A DNA stretch of 21,163 nt from Anammoximicrobium sp032229885 (GTDB lineage: Bacteria; Planctomycetota; Planctomycetia; Pirellulales; Pirellulaceae): positions 1 through 21,163 of the forward strand of contig JAVYAJ010000162.1 of the NCBI GenBank assembly GCA_032229885.1. Reading direction: 5' to 3'. Below the pieces are notes generated by a model. That model worked only from the letters and a program-made list of their open reading frames with translations. It did no database searches and was not told the origin of the DNA. Below, piece by piece: positions 6,560 through 14,007 of the stretch. A program made the position numbers and the translations under genes. How positions within the stretch are numbered: the first letter of the stretch is position 1; every line of letters begins with the position of its first letter.

Positions 6560-8323
6560 ATGGAATTGCTCGACTGGATCTTTGTCGGCGGCTATTTCGC
6601 GCTGTTGCTGGGGCTGGCGTGGTGGGTGATCCGCAAGGGCAAGGACACGGCGGACGATTATTTTCTGGCCGGGCGGAATCTGGGTTGGTTCGTGGTCGGA
6701 GCGTCGATCTTCGCCTCGAACATCGGCTCCGAGCATCTGGTCGGTCTGGCGGGTTCGGGGTGCGTCGACGGGGTTGCGATGGCGCACTACGAACTGCACG
6801 CCTGGTGCTTGCTGGTGCTGGGTTGGGTCATGGTCCCGTTTTACACCCGGTCGATGGTCTTCACCATGCCCGAGTTCCTCGAGCGGCGTTTCAACGCGAC
6901 GGCCCGCTGGGTGTTGTCGATCATTTCCCTGGTCGCCTACGTGCTGACGAAGATCGCCGTGGGAATCTTTGCCGGCGGCGTCGTGTTTGCCACGCTGCTG
7001 CCGGACATGCGAGTGGATCTCGGGTTTGCGGTGTTCAACAGTTTTTGGATCGGTTCGGTGGCGGTGGTCGTCTTGACCGGTTTGTACACCGTGTTGGGAG
7101 GAATGCGAACCGTGGCGTACACCGAGGCGATGCAGACCTTGATCTTGGTGTTTGGCTCGTTGCTGGTGACCGTGTTCGGCTTACGGGCCCTGGGCGGCTG
7201 GGACCAGTTGCGCGAGGTCTGCGGCTCGGAGATGTTCAATCTTTGGAAGCCGCTCGTCCCGCCCGGCATGGAAGGCGTGTGGGCGCCCGTCAAAGAGCCG
7301 ACGCGCATCGCCTGGTACTTCAACGGCAATTATCCGTGGCTGGGGATGTTGTTCTGTGCGCCGATCATCGGCTTGTGGTACTGGTGCACCGACCAGTACA
7401 TCGTCCAGCGGACGCTTGGCGCGCCGAGCGAACGCGAGGCGCGGCAGGGCACGATTTTCGCCGCGTTTCTGAAGCTATTGCCGGTGTTCATCTTCATCAT
7501 TCCCGGCATGATCTGCCTGGCCTTGGCCAAGAGCGGCCGATTCTCCGGCTTGGACGGCTTGTTGGATGACATGGGCCGGCCGATCCCCGAGCAGTGCCAG
7601 GCGGCGTTTCCGCTGATGGTCAAACATGTCCTGCCGACCGGAATCCGGGGGCTGGTCGTGGCGGGGTTGCTGGCGGCGTTGATGAGCTCGTTGGCCGGCG
7701 TGTTCAACGCCAGTTCGACGCTGTTCACGATGGACCTGTACCAGAAGTTCCGCCCCCGCGCCTCGCAGCACCAACTGGTGTGGATGGGCCGCGCCGCCAC
7801 CACGGCGATGGTCCTGATCGGCCTGCTGTGGATTCCGGTGATCCAGGGCGCGCACGGTCTGTACGACTATTTGCAGGGCGTGCAGGGCTACCTGGCGCCG
7901 CCGATCTTCGTGGTGTTCTTTCTGGGCGTGTTCTTCAAGCGGCTTAACGGAAAAGGCTGCCTGGCCGCCCTGATCATCGGTTTTGCGTTAGGTGTCTTTC
8001 GCCTGGCCGTCGATACGCCGGTAACATTGGGACTGGCGGGGTTCGAGCACGGCTACACGGAAGGCTCGTTCCTGTGGATCGTGAACAACGTGTATTTCCA
8101 GTATTACAGCGTATTGATCTTTCTCGTCAGCGCCGCCGCGATGGTCGTGGTCAGCTATGCCACGGCACAACCGTCGCTCGAGCAGATTCGTGGATTGACC
8201 TTCGGTACGCTGAGCGACGAGGACCGAGCCCGCTCGCGCAGCACCTGGGGCTGGGGCGAGGTCGCCGGTTCGGCCTTGGTGATCGTAGCGATTCTGGCGG
8301 CCTATCTGTATTTTCGCGGGTGA
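6560..8323 (+). CDS. SGLT-like sodium:solute symporter (SSS family)
   Basis: A 587-residue inner-membrane transporter of the sodium:solute symporter family (SLC5-like, LeuT fold, about 14 spans) that would take up a solute, most likely a sugar, with Na+. Residues 52-64 read ASNIGSEHLVGLA, very close to animal SGLT1; H59 falls where a sugar-binding His sits there. W275-CTDQYIVQR matches the SGLT WCTDQ-IVQR motif. S376-S377 in MSSLAGVFNASSTLFTMD correspond to the Na+-site serine pair of the Vibrio galactose symporter, and Q439 in DYLQGVQGYLAPP sits where a sugar-contacting Gln is found. These correspondences are by eye. The length is normal and the start is backed by GGGAGAG nine bases upstream. 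It stands alone, followed by a 15-base tandem repeat. Sugar specificity cannot be fixed; a nearby sulfatase hints at a polysaccharide breakdown product. Confidence 0.9.
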   Translation: MELLDWIFVGGYFALLLGLAWWVIRKGKDTADDYFLAGRNLGWFVVGASIFASNIGSEHLVGLAGSGCVDGVAMAHYELHAWCLLVLGWVMVPFYTRSMVFTMPEFLERRFNATARWVLSIISLVAYVLTKIAVGIFAGGVVFATLLPDMRVDLGFAVFNSFWIGSVAVVVLTGLYTVLGGMRTVAYTEAMQTLILVFGSLLVTVFGLRALGGWDQLREVCGSEMFNLWKPLVPPGMEGVWAPVKEPTRIAWYFNGNYPWLGMLFCAPIIGLWYWCTDQYIVQRTLGAPSEREARQGTIFAAFLKLLPVFIFIIPGMICLALAKSGRFSGLDGLLDDMGRPIPEQCQAAFPLMVKHVLPTGIRGLVVAGLLAALMSSLAGVFNASSTLFTMDLYQKFRPRASQHQLVWMGRAATTAMVLIGLLWIPVIQGAHGLYDYLQGVQGYLAPPIFVVFFLGVFFKRLNGKGCLAALIIGFALGVFRLAVDTPVTLGLAGFEHGYTEGSFLWIVNNVYFQYYSVLIFLVSAAAMVVVSYATAQPSLEQIRGLTFGTLSDEDRARSRSTWGWGEVAGSALVIVAILAAYLYFRG

Positions 8324-8342
8324 CGACCACGGCGCGACCGGC

Positions 8343-8387
8343 CCAGCCAGACAAGCGCCAGCCAGACAAGCGCCAGCCAGACGAGCC
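8343..8387. repeat. 15-base tandem repeat, 3 copies
   Basis: CCAGCCAGACAAGCG occurs at 8343-8357 and again at 8358-8372, with a third copy at 8373-8387 differing at two positions. It begins 20 bases after the symporter stop codon and lies upstream of the candidate promoter of the next gene. Confidence 0.9.
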
Positions 8388-8452
8388 CGGCGACGGACCG
8401 GTCGGACCCACGGCAGCGATCATCGCGTCGGCGCCGATGGCACGAGTTCGAT

Positions 8453-8481
8453 TTGCCGCGCCGAGCGGTGCGCGTTATATT
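8453..8481 (+). promoter_or_regulatory. Candidate sigma-70-type promoter for the VWA gene
   Basis: TTGCCG (8453-8458, 4 of 6 to TTGACA) and TATATT (8476-8481, 5 of 6 to TATAAT) are separated by 17 bases. The element is 42 bases upstream of ATG 8523 and stands out as an AT-rich hexamer in GC-rich DNA. It would give the coiled-coil VWA gene its own transcript, independent of the symporter. Confidence 0.5.
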
Positions 8482-8522
8482 AGCTCGCTTTGGGTCGTGC
8501 AATATCCGTGGGACAGTGAACC

Positions 8523-10076
8523 ATGCATCTGGAAAAGGCGACGCTCCACTCCGGCGAAGCAGGTCTGGCGGGCTGGATCTCCAGCAATGACGTCACGTTG
8601 TTCACCGTGGTCATGGTCGTCTGCGTGGCGATCTTCTTGCAGTCCAATCTGATCAAACGCACGCGAATCAACGCCAGCCTCGAAGACGAGAAGCTGTCGC
8701 TGCGCGAGCAGAACCGCCGTGTTCGAGAGGACATCGGCCGCGTCTCGGCCGAGCTGCAGGCGATCAACGAACAATTGCGGGGCACTCGCGGCACGCTCGA
8801 GGCCACTCAGCGTCAACGCCGCGAGGTCGAAGAGATCCGCGCCCAGCTCGACGCGGAATTGGACGCGAAGAAACAACAACTCGAACAGCGTACGGACGAA
8901 CTGGCCAAGCTGAACGCGGCAAAGATCGCGGTCGAAGGGCAACTGGCGAAACTGGCCGCGGACAAGAACGCGCAAGAGACCCAGTTCTCGCAGACGACGA
9001 CCAAGCTCGAGGCAAACCTGTCCAGCCTGTCCGCGCGGCTGCAACAGGAACAACAGGAACGCGACTCGCTGCGGGGCGCGCACGACGCCTTGCAAAAAGA
9101 ACGAGACTTGCTGGGCCAGCAGGCCCAGGCGCTTCAGGAGCGTGTCGCCAAGCTGGAACAGCAGATCGGTCAGAGCGAGAAGAGCCTGGCCGACCTGCAA
9201 CAGGCGGCGGCGGCCAAGGCGCAGAGTCTCGAGGAGCTGCTCGCCCGGGCCTTGGATCGGCAGAAAAGCGACCAGGCCGCATCGACGCAGCAGTTGCAGA
9301 CAACGATGGCGCGGGCCGAGCAGGCCGAGCGGCAGGCGCGCGAGAATGCCGCGACGCGAGATGACTATCTGGACAGGCTCCGCCGCGCCGCCGTCTACGT
9401 GAAGGATATCGACGAGAAAAAAACTACGCTGGCCTTGCAGGTGGAAGCGCTCAAGACCCAGTTGGCCAACGCGCTCGACGATCTCCAGACGGCTCGAGGG
9501 CAGCTCCGCGAGCAGCGAGGCCGCGAGGCCAGCATCAACCGCGACCTGATCGGATTACGGGGCGGCCTGAAACGCGTCGCGTTTCTGTTCGACGCTTCCG
9601 GCAGCATGACGCACGATGGACGTTGGAGCGAAGTGCAGCGGATCACGCAGACCTGGCTGGCGCATCTGGCCGTCGACGAGTGTGTGCTGATCGTGTTCTC
9701 GTCGGGAGTCGAAGCCTTTCCGTCCGACGGCACGCTGCTGCACGTCGCCGGCCCCGAAGGCGCGGACAACCGCACGCGTCTGATGCAATACCTGGCAAAC
9801 ATCAAACCCGAGGGCTGGACCAACACGCTGGCGGCCATGCGGCTGGCGTACCAATACCGGATCGACTCGATCGTGCTCTTCTCGGACGGCGCGCCGACGT
9901 ACGAAAACGCCAACCGCTTCAATCCGGAGGCCGTCGAGCAGATCTATGGCCTCTGTCGCCAGCACGCCGACATTCCCGTCAACGCCGTCGGACTGGGCAA
10001 CTATTTCGATCCCAATTTCTCGACATTTCTGCGGACGGTGGCCCAGTTGACCGGGGGGACGTTCGTCGGACGATAG
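8523..10076 (+). CDS. Membrane-anchored coiled-coil protein with C-terminal von Willebrand A domain
   Basis: A 517-residue protein in three parts. One hydrophobic span (about 23-39) lies near the N-terminus. Residues about 50-345 are a long Gln/Glu/Ala/Lys/Arg-rich heptad region, almost certainly a coiled-coil rod. A VWA domain fills residues about 350-517 with a full metal-ion-dependent adhesion site: D357-A-S359-G-S361 (FLFDASGSM), T435 in GWTNT, and D455 in LFSDGAP. VWA domains of this kind bind a protein partner through a divalent metal. Basic residues (KRTR) follow the span while the short N-terminus is about neutral or acidic, so the positive-inside rule would put the rod and VWA in the cytoplasm; this is weak evidence. 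No ATPase or ligand gene of a known VWA system (MoxR, ExbB/TolQ) is adjacent, so the partner is unknown. The start is ATG 8523 with only a weak GGGACAG ribosome site. Confidence 0.85.
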   Translation: MHLEKATLHSGEAGLAGWISSNDVTLFTVVMVVCVAIFLQSNLIKRTRINASLEDEKLSLREQNRRVREDIGRVSAELQAINEQLRGTRGTLEATQRQRREVEEIRAQLDAELDAKKQQLEQRTDELAKLNAAKIAVEGQLAKLAADKNAQETQFSQTTTKLEANLSSLSARLQQEQQERDSLRGAHDALQKERDLLGQQAQALQERVAKLEQQIGQSEKSLADLQQAAAAKAQSLEELLARALDRQKSDQAASTQQLQTTMARAEQAERQARENAATRDDYLDRLRRAAVYVKDIDEKKTTLALQVEALKTQLANALDDLQTARGQLREQRGREASINRDLIGLRGGLKRVAFLFDASGSMTHDGRWSEVQRITQTWLAHLAVDECVLIVFSSGVEAFPSDGTLLHVAGPEGADNRTRLMQYLANIKPEGWTNTLAAMRLAYQYRIDSIVLFSDGAPTYENANRFNPEAVEQIYGLCRQHADIPVNAVGLGNYFDPNFSTFLRTVAQLTGGTFVGR

Positions 10077-10150
10077 GTGCGCCCGCCAATGCGTCGCGCA
10101 GACGCCGCGCGTGGGCCTTGCCCCGCCATTGCCGCCCGAGTTCGCTCGCC

Positions 10151-10156
10151 AAGGAG
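10151..10156 (+). promoter_or_regulatory. Strong ribosome binding site of the sulfatase gene
   Basis: AAGGAG lies six bases before ATG 10163. The open frame extends far upstream inside the VWA gene, and this site together with the signal peptide that follows fixes the true start at 10163. Confidence 0.85.
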
Positions 10157-10162
10157 ATTCCG

Positions 10163-11647
10163 ATGACACACCGTCTTGTTGCTTGCTTGCTACTGACGAT
10201 GGGGGCGGCGCTGCCGGGCCGCGCCGCGCGCACGGCCAGCGGCGCCCAGCCTGCGCCCCGCAACGTGATTCTCGTCGTTTCGGACGACCATCGTTACGAC
10301 TTCATGGGCTTTCATCCGGGCGCCCCGCGGTGGCTGGAGACGCCGTCGATGGACTATATGGCCGCCCATGGCGCTCACTTTCGCAACGCGTTCGTCAGCA
10401 CGTCGCTGTGTTCGCCGTCGCGGGCCACGATCCTGACCGGCCAGTATATGCACCGGCACGGGATTGTGGACAACCAGCGGCCCGAGCCGGCCGGTACGGT
10501 GTTCTTTCCCCAATATCTTCACCGGGCCGGCGTGGCGACGGCGATGATCGGCAAGTGGCACATGGGACACGACGACGATCAGCCACGACCGGGGTTCGAC
10601 CACTGGGCGGTCTATCGCGGCCAGGGCGAATACTTTGACCCGACGTTGAACGTCAACAGCGAACACCGTCAATTCCAGGGGCATGACGCCGACGTGCTGA
10701 CCACCGAGGCGCTGCGCTGGCTCAGCGACGTACGACCGAAGGATCGTCCGTTTTATCTCCATCTGGCATTCAAGGGGCCGCACTATCCGTTCGAGCCGGC
10801 CCCTCGCCATAAAGGACGTTACGCGGGCAAACCGATCCCCTATCCCGACACCATGGCTCGGACCGAACGGAACTATCGCACGCAACCCCGCTGGGTTCGC
10901 GAGCGGCGCAATTCGATCCACGGAATCGATCACATGGAGACGGGACGTTATGACGACGATCCGGTTCCTCGTTTCGAGGACTGGTATTACGGCTACTGCG
11001 AGACGATCCATACGATCGACGAAAATCTTGGCCGACTGCTGGAGTATCTCCGCACCCACGCCCTGGCCGAAAACACGCTGGTGATCTACACGAGCGACGG
11101 TGGATTCCACATGGGCGAGCACGGTTTTTACGACAAACGCGATGCGTTCGAGACGTCGATCCGCATCCCGTTGGTGGTCTGGGCTCCGGGATTGATCGCG
11201 CCCGGAACGCGAATCGACCAGATGGTGCAGAACATCGATTTCGCGCCGACCATCCTGCAGGCGATGAACGTGCCCAAGCCAGCGGACGCCGAGTGGGCCG
11301 GCGCGTCGTTCCTGCCGCTGGCACAGGGGCAGAAGATCCCGTGGCGCGAATACCTGTTATACGAGTATCACTGGGAGTGGAATTTCCCGGCCACGCCCAC
11401 GATGCTGGCCATCCGTACCCCCGAATACAAGTACGTCTACTATCACGGCGTGTGGGATTGCGATTCGTTCCACGATCTGGTCAACGATCCGGCCGAGCGA
11501 CACAACCTGATCGATGTGCCGGCCTACCAAGAGCGAATCGCGACGCTGCGCCAGACCATGTTCGCCGACTTCGAGGCGCGGGGCGGCTTGAATGCGCCGA
11601 TCCGCATGCCGACCGGCGAGCGGCTGGGGCAGCGCAAGGTTCCGTGA
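10163..11647 (+). CDS. Secreted sulfatase, S1 family (FGly type)
   Basis: A 494-residue sulfatase that would hydrolyse a sulfate ester outside the cytoplasm. A signal peptide (MTHRLVACLLLTMGAALPGRA, about 1-21) leads into NVILVVSDDHR, whose D41-D42 are metal ligands. The sulfatase signature is C83-S-P-S-R followed by ATILTGQYMHRHG; C83 is the residue oxidised to formylglycine, so a maturase encoded elsewhere is needed. IGKWHMG gives the usual Lys and His, HYPF another active-site His, and YTSD312GGFHMGEHG the C-terminal metal ligand region. Length is typical. The layout around HYPFEPAPRHKGRY and GEHGFYDKRDAFETSIRIPLVV is like GlcNAc-6-sulfatase or mucin-desulfating enzymes, but substrate cannot be assigned. 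It follows the VWA gene by 86 bases on the same strand and converges on the oxidoreductase gene. Confidence 0.92.
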   Translation: MTHRLVACLLLTMGAALPGRAARTASGAQPAPRNVILVVSDDHRYDFMGFHPGAPRWLETPSMDYMAAHGAHFRNAFVSTSLCSPSRATILTGQYMHRHGIVDNQRPEPAGTVFFPQYLHRAGVATAMIGKWHMGHDDDQPRPGFDHWAVYRGQGEYFDPTLNVNSEHRQFQGHDADVLTTEALRWLSDVRPKDRPFYLHLAFKGPHYPFEPAPRHKGRYAGKPIPYPDTMARTERNYRTQPRWVRERRNSIHGIDHMETGRYDDDPVPRFEDWYYGYCETIHTIDENLGRLLEYLRTHALAENTLVIYTSDGGFHMGEHGFYDKRDAFETSIRIPLVVWAPGLIAPGTRIDQMVQNIDFAPTILQAMNVPKPADAEWAGASFLPLAQGQKIPWREYLLYEYHWEWNFPATPTMLAIRTPEYKYVYYHGVWDCDSFHDLVNDPAERHNLIDVPAYQERIATLRQTMFADFEARGGLNAPIRMPTGERLGQRKVP

Positions 11648-11657
11648 GTTGATCGGC

Positions 11658-11741
11658 TGTCAGTTGTCAGTTGTCAGTTGTCAGTTGTCAGTTGTCAGTG
11701 GGCAGTGGGCAGTGGGCAGTGGGCAGTGGGCAGTGGGCAGT
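11658..11741. repeat. Two-block heptanucleotide repeat: six TGTCAGT then six GGGCAGT
   Basis: Six exact copies of TGTCAGT (11658-11699) run without a phase break into six exact copies of GGGCAGT (11700-11741). The unit type switches once, by TGT to GGG at the first three bases. The array starts 10 bases after the sulfatase stop and ends 19 bases before the 3' end of the convergent oxidoreductase gene, so it fills most of the 113-base gap between the two convergent genes. No terminator hairpin is visible in the gap. Confidence 0.95.
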
Positions 11742-11760
11742 GGGCGATCCGCGGCGCGGC

Positions 11761-13185
11761 TCAGCGCGTCCAGCCGTTGCGGTACTCGCGTTGGACATAC
11801 CGAGCGAGCTCGGGGTGGCTGGTGCACCGCAGGTTCGGACCGTCCCACTCGACGCGCTGTTCGAGGCCCGCGCGCAGCGCCAGATTGCCCAGCAGCACGA
11901 ACTCGGTCAGCGGCCCGGCGTGATCGAAATTCGAGAACGCCGGCTCGCCGCCTTTGCACGCGGCAACCCACTCCTGAAAATGGTCGCTCTTGCAGCGCGG
12001 GATCAGCGGCGCGGGTTTCTGAAAGTCCCGCATCTTTTCTTCGGGCAGCAGCCGCGGCGTGTCGCCGTGCAGCGTCAACTTGGCTCGCTCGCCGACCACG
12101 ATCATGCCGTTGTCCGGATATTCCTGACCGTCCGCCAGTTCGCCCACCTCGCGCGGCGGATACAACCCGCCATCGTACCAGAACAGGCGGCAAGCGGGCA
12201 TCGACTGGCGCGCGGGAATATCCCAGCCGATGATCGACGAACGCGGAAACATCTCGTCGGTCGTATCCCCGGTGTCTTTGACCAACCACGTCGCGGCGGC
12301 GTGCTCGATCTTTAGCGCCGAGAAAATGCCGCTCATCGAATGGCAGCCGATGTCGCCCAACGCGCCCGTGCCAAAGTCCCACCAGCCGCGCCAGACGAAC
12401 GGCTGGTATACCCGTTTGCCCTGAAACGGGCCGTCTTTGTACGCATCCAAGTACGGTCGCACGGGAGCCGGCCCGAGCCATACGTCCCAGTCCAACCCCG
12501 CCGGGACGGGATCCGAGCCCGCCGGGCGCGTGCCGCCCTGAGGCCACCAAAAGCGGCTGGCGATGCCCGGTCGATCGGTCCACACGTGAACCTCGGTGAC
12601 GTTGCCGATCAGGCCCGCCCAGATGATCTCGCACAGCATCCGCCACCCCTCGCCGGCCCGTCCTTGGTTGCCCATCTGGGTTGCGACCTTGTGTTCGCGA
12701 GCTGCCGCCGCCATCTGCCGCGCTTCGGCGATGTCGTGGGTCAGCGGCTTTTCACAGTACACGTGCTTGCCCGCGCGAATCGCCCGCAGCGACGCCGGCG
12801 CGTGATGATGATCCGGCGTGGCCACAAAGACGGCGTCAAGCTGGTTTGCCATTTTGTCGAACAGTTCCCGATAGTCGTGGAACGTCGTCGGCGCGGGCCG
12901 GTCGCCGCCCGCTTCCTTGTGCAGCCGCGCGACGCGGCCCAGACAGCCGTCCAGCGTGCCTTGAGACGTGTCGCAGATGGCGACCAGATTCTCGCGGGTC
13001 GATGAATCGACATGCGCCCCGCCGCGGCCCCCGACCCCGATGCCGGCGATGTTCAGCCGTTCGTTGGCGGCGTAGCTGGTCGCCGCCGATTGGCCCGCGG
13101 CATAGGTCCCTCGCCAGGGGATCACGGTCAGGCCGGCCGCGATTGTCGAGGACTTCAGGAACGAACGGCGGGACAAACGGGACAT
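11761..13185 (-). CDS. Tat-exported Gfo/Idh/MocA family oxidoreductase
   Basis: A 474-residue NAD(P)-dependent oxidoreductase predicted to act on a sugar, inositol or related polyol outside the cytoplasm. The N-terminus MSRLSRRSFLKSSTIAAGLTVIP is a textbook Tat signal, so it is exported already folded with its cofactor. LNIAGIGVGGRG (G48-x-G50-x-x-G53) is the Rossmann dinucleotide-binding loop, and CEKPLTHD (E145-K146-P147) is the family EKP motif with the catalytic lysine. GDIGCHSM supplies a likely catalytic His, and WVAACKGGEP...FDHAGPLTEFVLLGNLALRAG is the usual C-terminal stretch of planctomycete members. ATG 13185 is chosen because AAAGGAG lies six bases before it and the Tat motif follows; the open frame upstream to 13305 is Arg/Pro-rich and unlike protein. 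Planctomycetes carry many paralogues, so the substrate is unknown. Confidence 0.92.
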   Translation of the reverse strand: MSRLSRRSFLKSSTIAAGLTVIPWRGTYAAGQSAATSYAANERLNIAGIGVGGRGGAHVDSSTRENLVAICDTSQGTLDGCLGRVARLHKEAGGDRPAPTTFHDYRELFDKMANQLDAVFVATPDHHHAPASLRAIRAGKHVYCEKPLTHDIAEARQMAAAAREHKVATQMGNQGRAGEGWRMLCEIIWAGLIGNVTEVHVWTDRPGIASRFWWPQGGTRPAGSDPVPAGLDWDVWLGPAPVRPYLDAYKDGPFQGKRVYQPFVWRGWWDFGTGALGDIGCHSMSGIFSALKIEHAAATWLVKDTGDTTDEMFPRSSIIGWDIPARQSMPACRLFWYDGGLYPPREVGELADGQEYPDNGMIVVGERAKLTLHGDTPRLLPEEKMRDFQKPAPLIPRCKSDHFQEWVAACKGGEPAFSNFDHAGPLTEFVLLGNLALRAGLEQRVEWDGPNLRCTSHPELARYVQREYRNGWTR

Positions 13186-13191
13186 GATGGA

Positions 13192-13198
13192 CTCCTTT
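13192..13198 (-). promoter_or_regulatory. Ribosome binding site of the oxidoreductase gene
   Basis: On the minus strand AAAGGAG precedes the ATG at 13185 by six bases and selects this start over an in-frame one 40 codons upstream. Confidence 0.85.
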
Positions 13199-13363
13199 GC
13201 AGGCGAAGGACGCAGAGGGCTTCGTTCCGGGCGAGCGGCGGGTGACGCGAGCAGCGGCAGGCAGTCCGTTTGTCCGGCCGCCCGCCTGTCTCGCCTGGCG
13301 ATCACGCATTACAACGCCAAGCGCACTTGCTGTGATCGCCTCGGCTCGTCGCCGCCGGGCGTC

Positions 13364-13392
13364 ATTGTACACCGTTCGCAGCTCGGAATGAA
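13364..13392 (-). promoter_or_regulatory. Candidate promoter for the oxidoreductase gene
   Basis: On the minus strand TACAAT (plus-strand 13364-13369) matches the -10 consensus at 5 of 6 bases. Seventeen bases upstream is TTCATT (13387-13392), a poor -35 (3 of 6). The start codon is about 180 bases downstream, leaving a fairly long leader with no obvious structure. This is suggestive only. Confidence 0.3.
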
Positions 13393-13519
13393 AGCATCGC
13401 GGACGGACTTCGGCCCTGGATCCTGGCCGGTTGAAAGCTGGGTCTTGACACGTCGTGCGGGTGATGGTTGAGATTATCGTTTTTGTTGCGCAGTTGCACG
13501 CTCGGGCCGGGTCGGCACG

Positions 13520-13672
13520 CCCTGCCACCAAGCCAGCGATTAGGGTGGCACGTCCCTGAGGCACGAAGGGCGTGCTGGGATGGCGCGCGGCCCTGCCACC
13601 AGTCGTTCTGCTCATCCAGGATCTAACAGCATCTCGCCACGCCCATCGCTATCGCTCTGGGCGTGCCACCCT
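13520..13672. repeat. Inverted and direct repeats of a GGGTGGCACG-type element
   Basis: AGGGTGGCACG (13542-13552) and CGTGCCACCCT (13662-13672) are perfect 11-base inverted copies 109 bases apart. CCCTGCCACCA occurs directly at 13520-13530 and 13591-13601. Between them GCACG-AAGGG-CGTGC (13561-13575) forms a small hairpin. All are variants of the same GGCACGCCCTGCCACC theme, so this looks like one or more decayed copies of a dispersed palindromic element. Confidence 0.7.
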
Positions 13673-13735
13673 GACCGCCGCGCGTGTGCCTCTCTTGGCC
13701 GAAGGCCCCTATTCATGCGGGCGGAGGTGACACGT

Positions 13736-13755
13736 TGATGATGGCCTTCGGCCAA
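13736..13755 (+). repeat. Dispersed 20-base repeat, copy 1
   Basis: TGATGATGGCCTTCGGCCAA. The inner TGGCC-TTC-GGCCA can form a five-base-pair hairpin. It is identical to copy 2 at 13804-13823. A partial copy in the opposite orientation (TTGGCCGAAGGCCCC) lies at 13695-13709. Confidence 0.85.
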
Positions 13756-13778
13756 CACGGTTGCGGTTCTCTGCGCTT

Positions 13779-13797
13779 CCTGGGGCGTTGCCCCAGG
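13779..13797. repeat. Perfect 8-bp hairpin between repeat copies
   Basis: CCTGGGGC (13779-13786) and GCCCCAGG (13790-13797) pair perfectly around a GTT loop. It has no T run, so it does not look like an intrinsic terminator; it sits between copies 1 and 2 of the 20-base repeat and may belong to the same composite element. Confidence 0.8.
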
Positions 13798-13803
13798 CTA
13801 CGG

Positions 13804-13823
13804 TGATGATGGCCTTCGGCCAA
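13804..13823 (+). repeat. Dispersed 20-base repeat, copy 2
   Basis: Identical to copy 1. Its right flank (aactgttcctatcg) also matches the right flank of copy 3 (ggctgttcctgtcg), so these two copies share about 34 bases. Confidence 0.85.
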
Positions 13824-13877
13824 AACTGTTCCTATCGGAGGGTCCGCCCCGCTGCTGACCGCCATCCGGACCGGCTA

Positions 13878-13897
13878 TGATGATGGGCTTCGGCCAA
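13878..13897 (+). repeat. Dispersed 20-base repeat, copy 3
   Basis: TGATGATGGGCTTCGGCCAA, one base different from copies 1 and 2, with similarity continuing about 14 bases to the right as in copy 2. The mismatch breaks the inner hairpin stem. Confidence 0.8.
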
Positions 13898-14007
13898 GGC
13901 TGTTCCTGTCGTCTTTGCTGTGCACCAGTCGTGCAATACCAATGTCGCCGAAGCCCCACCGTTTCCGGCTTTTTGACCGCGCCAGCCAGGCGGTGCCGAG
14001 GTCCGAG

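Larger units (their letters stand above)
13186..14007. other. 822-base intergenic mosaic of short repeats, no gene seen
   Basis: This gap lies between the 3' end of the giant RHS gene and the 5' end of the oxidoreductase gene, both on the minus strand. No open frame in it has protein-like composition or a recognisable domain. It holds a candidate promoter and ribosome site on the oxidoreductase side, then from about 13510 to 13900 a dense set of inverted and direct repeats, listed separately. No clear intrinsic terminator for the RHS gene was found. Confidence 0.7.

Noticed and set aside
6517..7569. A 350-residue open frame overlapping the symporter gene on the same strand
   Set aside because: It is a shadow frame rich in Arg, Gly and His; the symporter frame contains all family motifs.
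9623..10162. Upstream extension of the sulfatase frame into the VWA gene
   Set aside because: The extension is a shadow of the VWA coding sequence; ATG 10163 has a strong ribosome site and is followed by a signal peptide.
13445..13477. Perfect -35 box TTGACA at 13445-13450 on the plus strand
   Set aside because: No acceptable -10 lies at 16-19 bases (best is TGAGAT; GATTAT is 21 bases away) and no plus-strand gene follows.
13951..13974. AAGCC...GGCTT hairpin followed by T residues, terminator-like on the plus strand
   Set aside because: Only a five-base stem with an 11-base loop, and no plus-strand gene lies upstream of it; on the minus strand, where the RHS gene ends, the T run would be on the wrong side.
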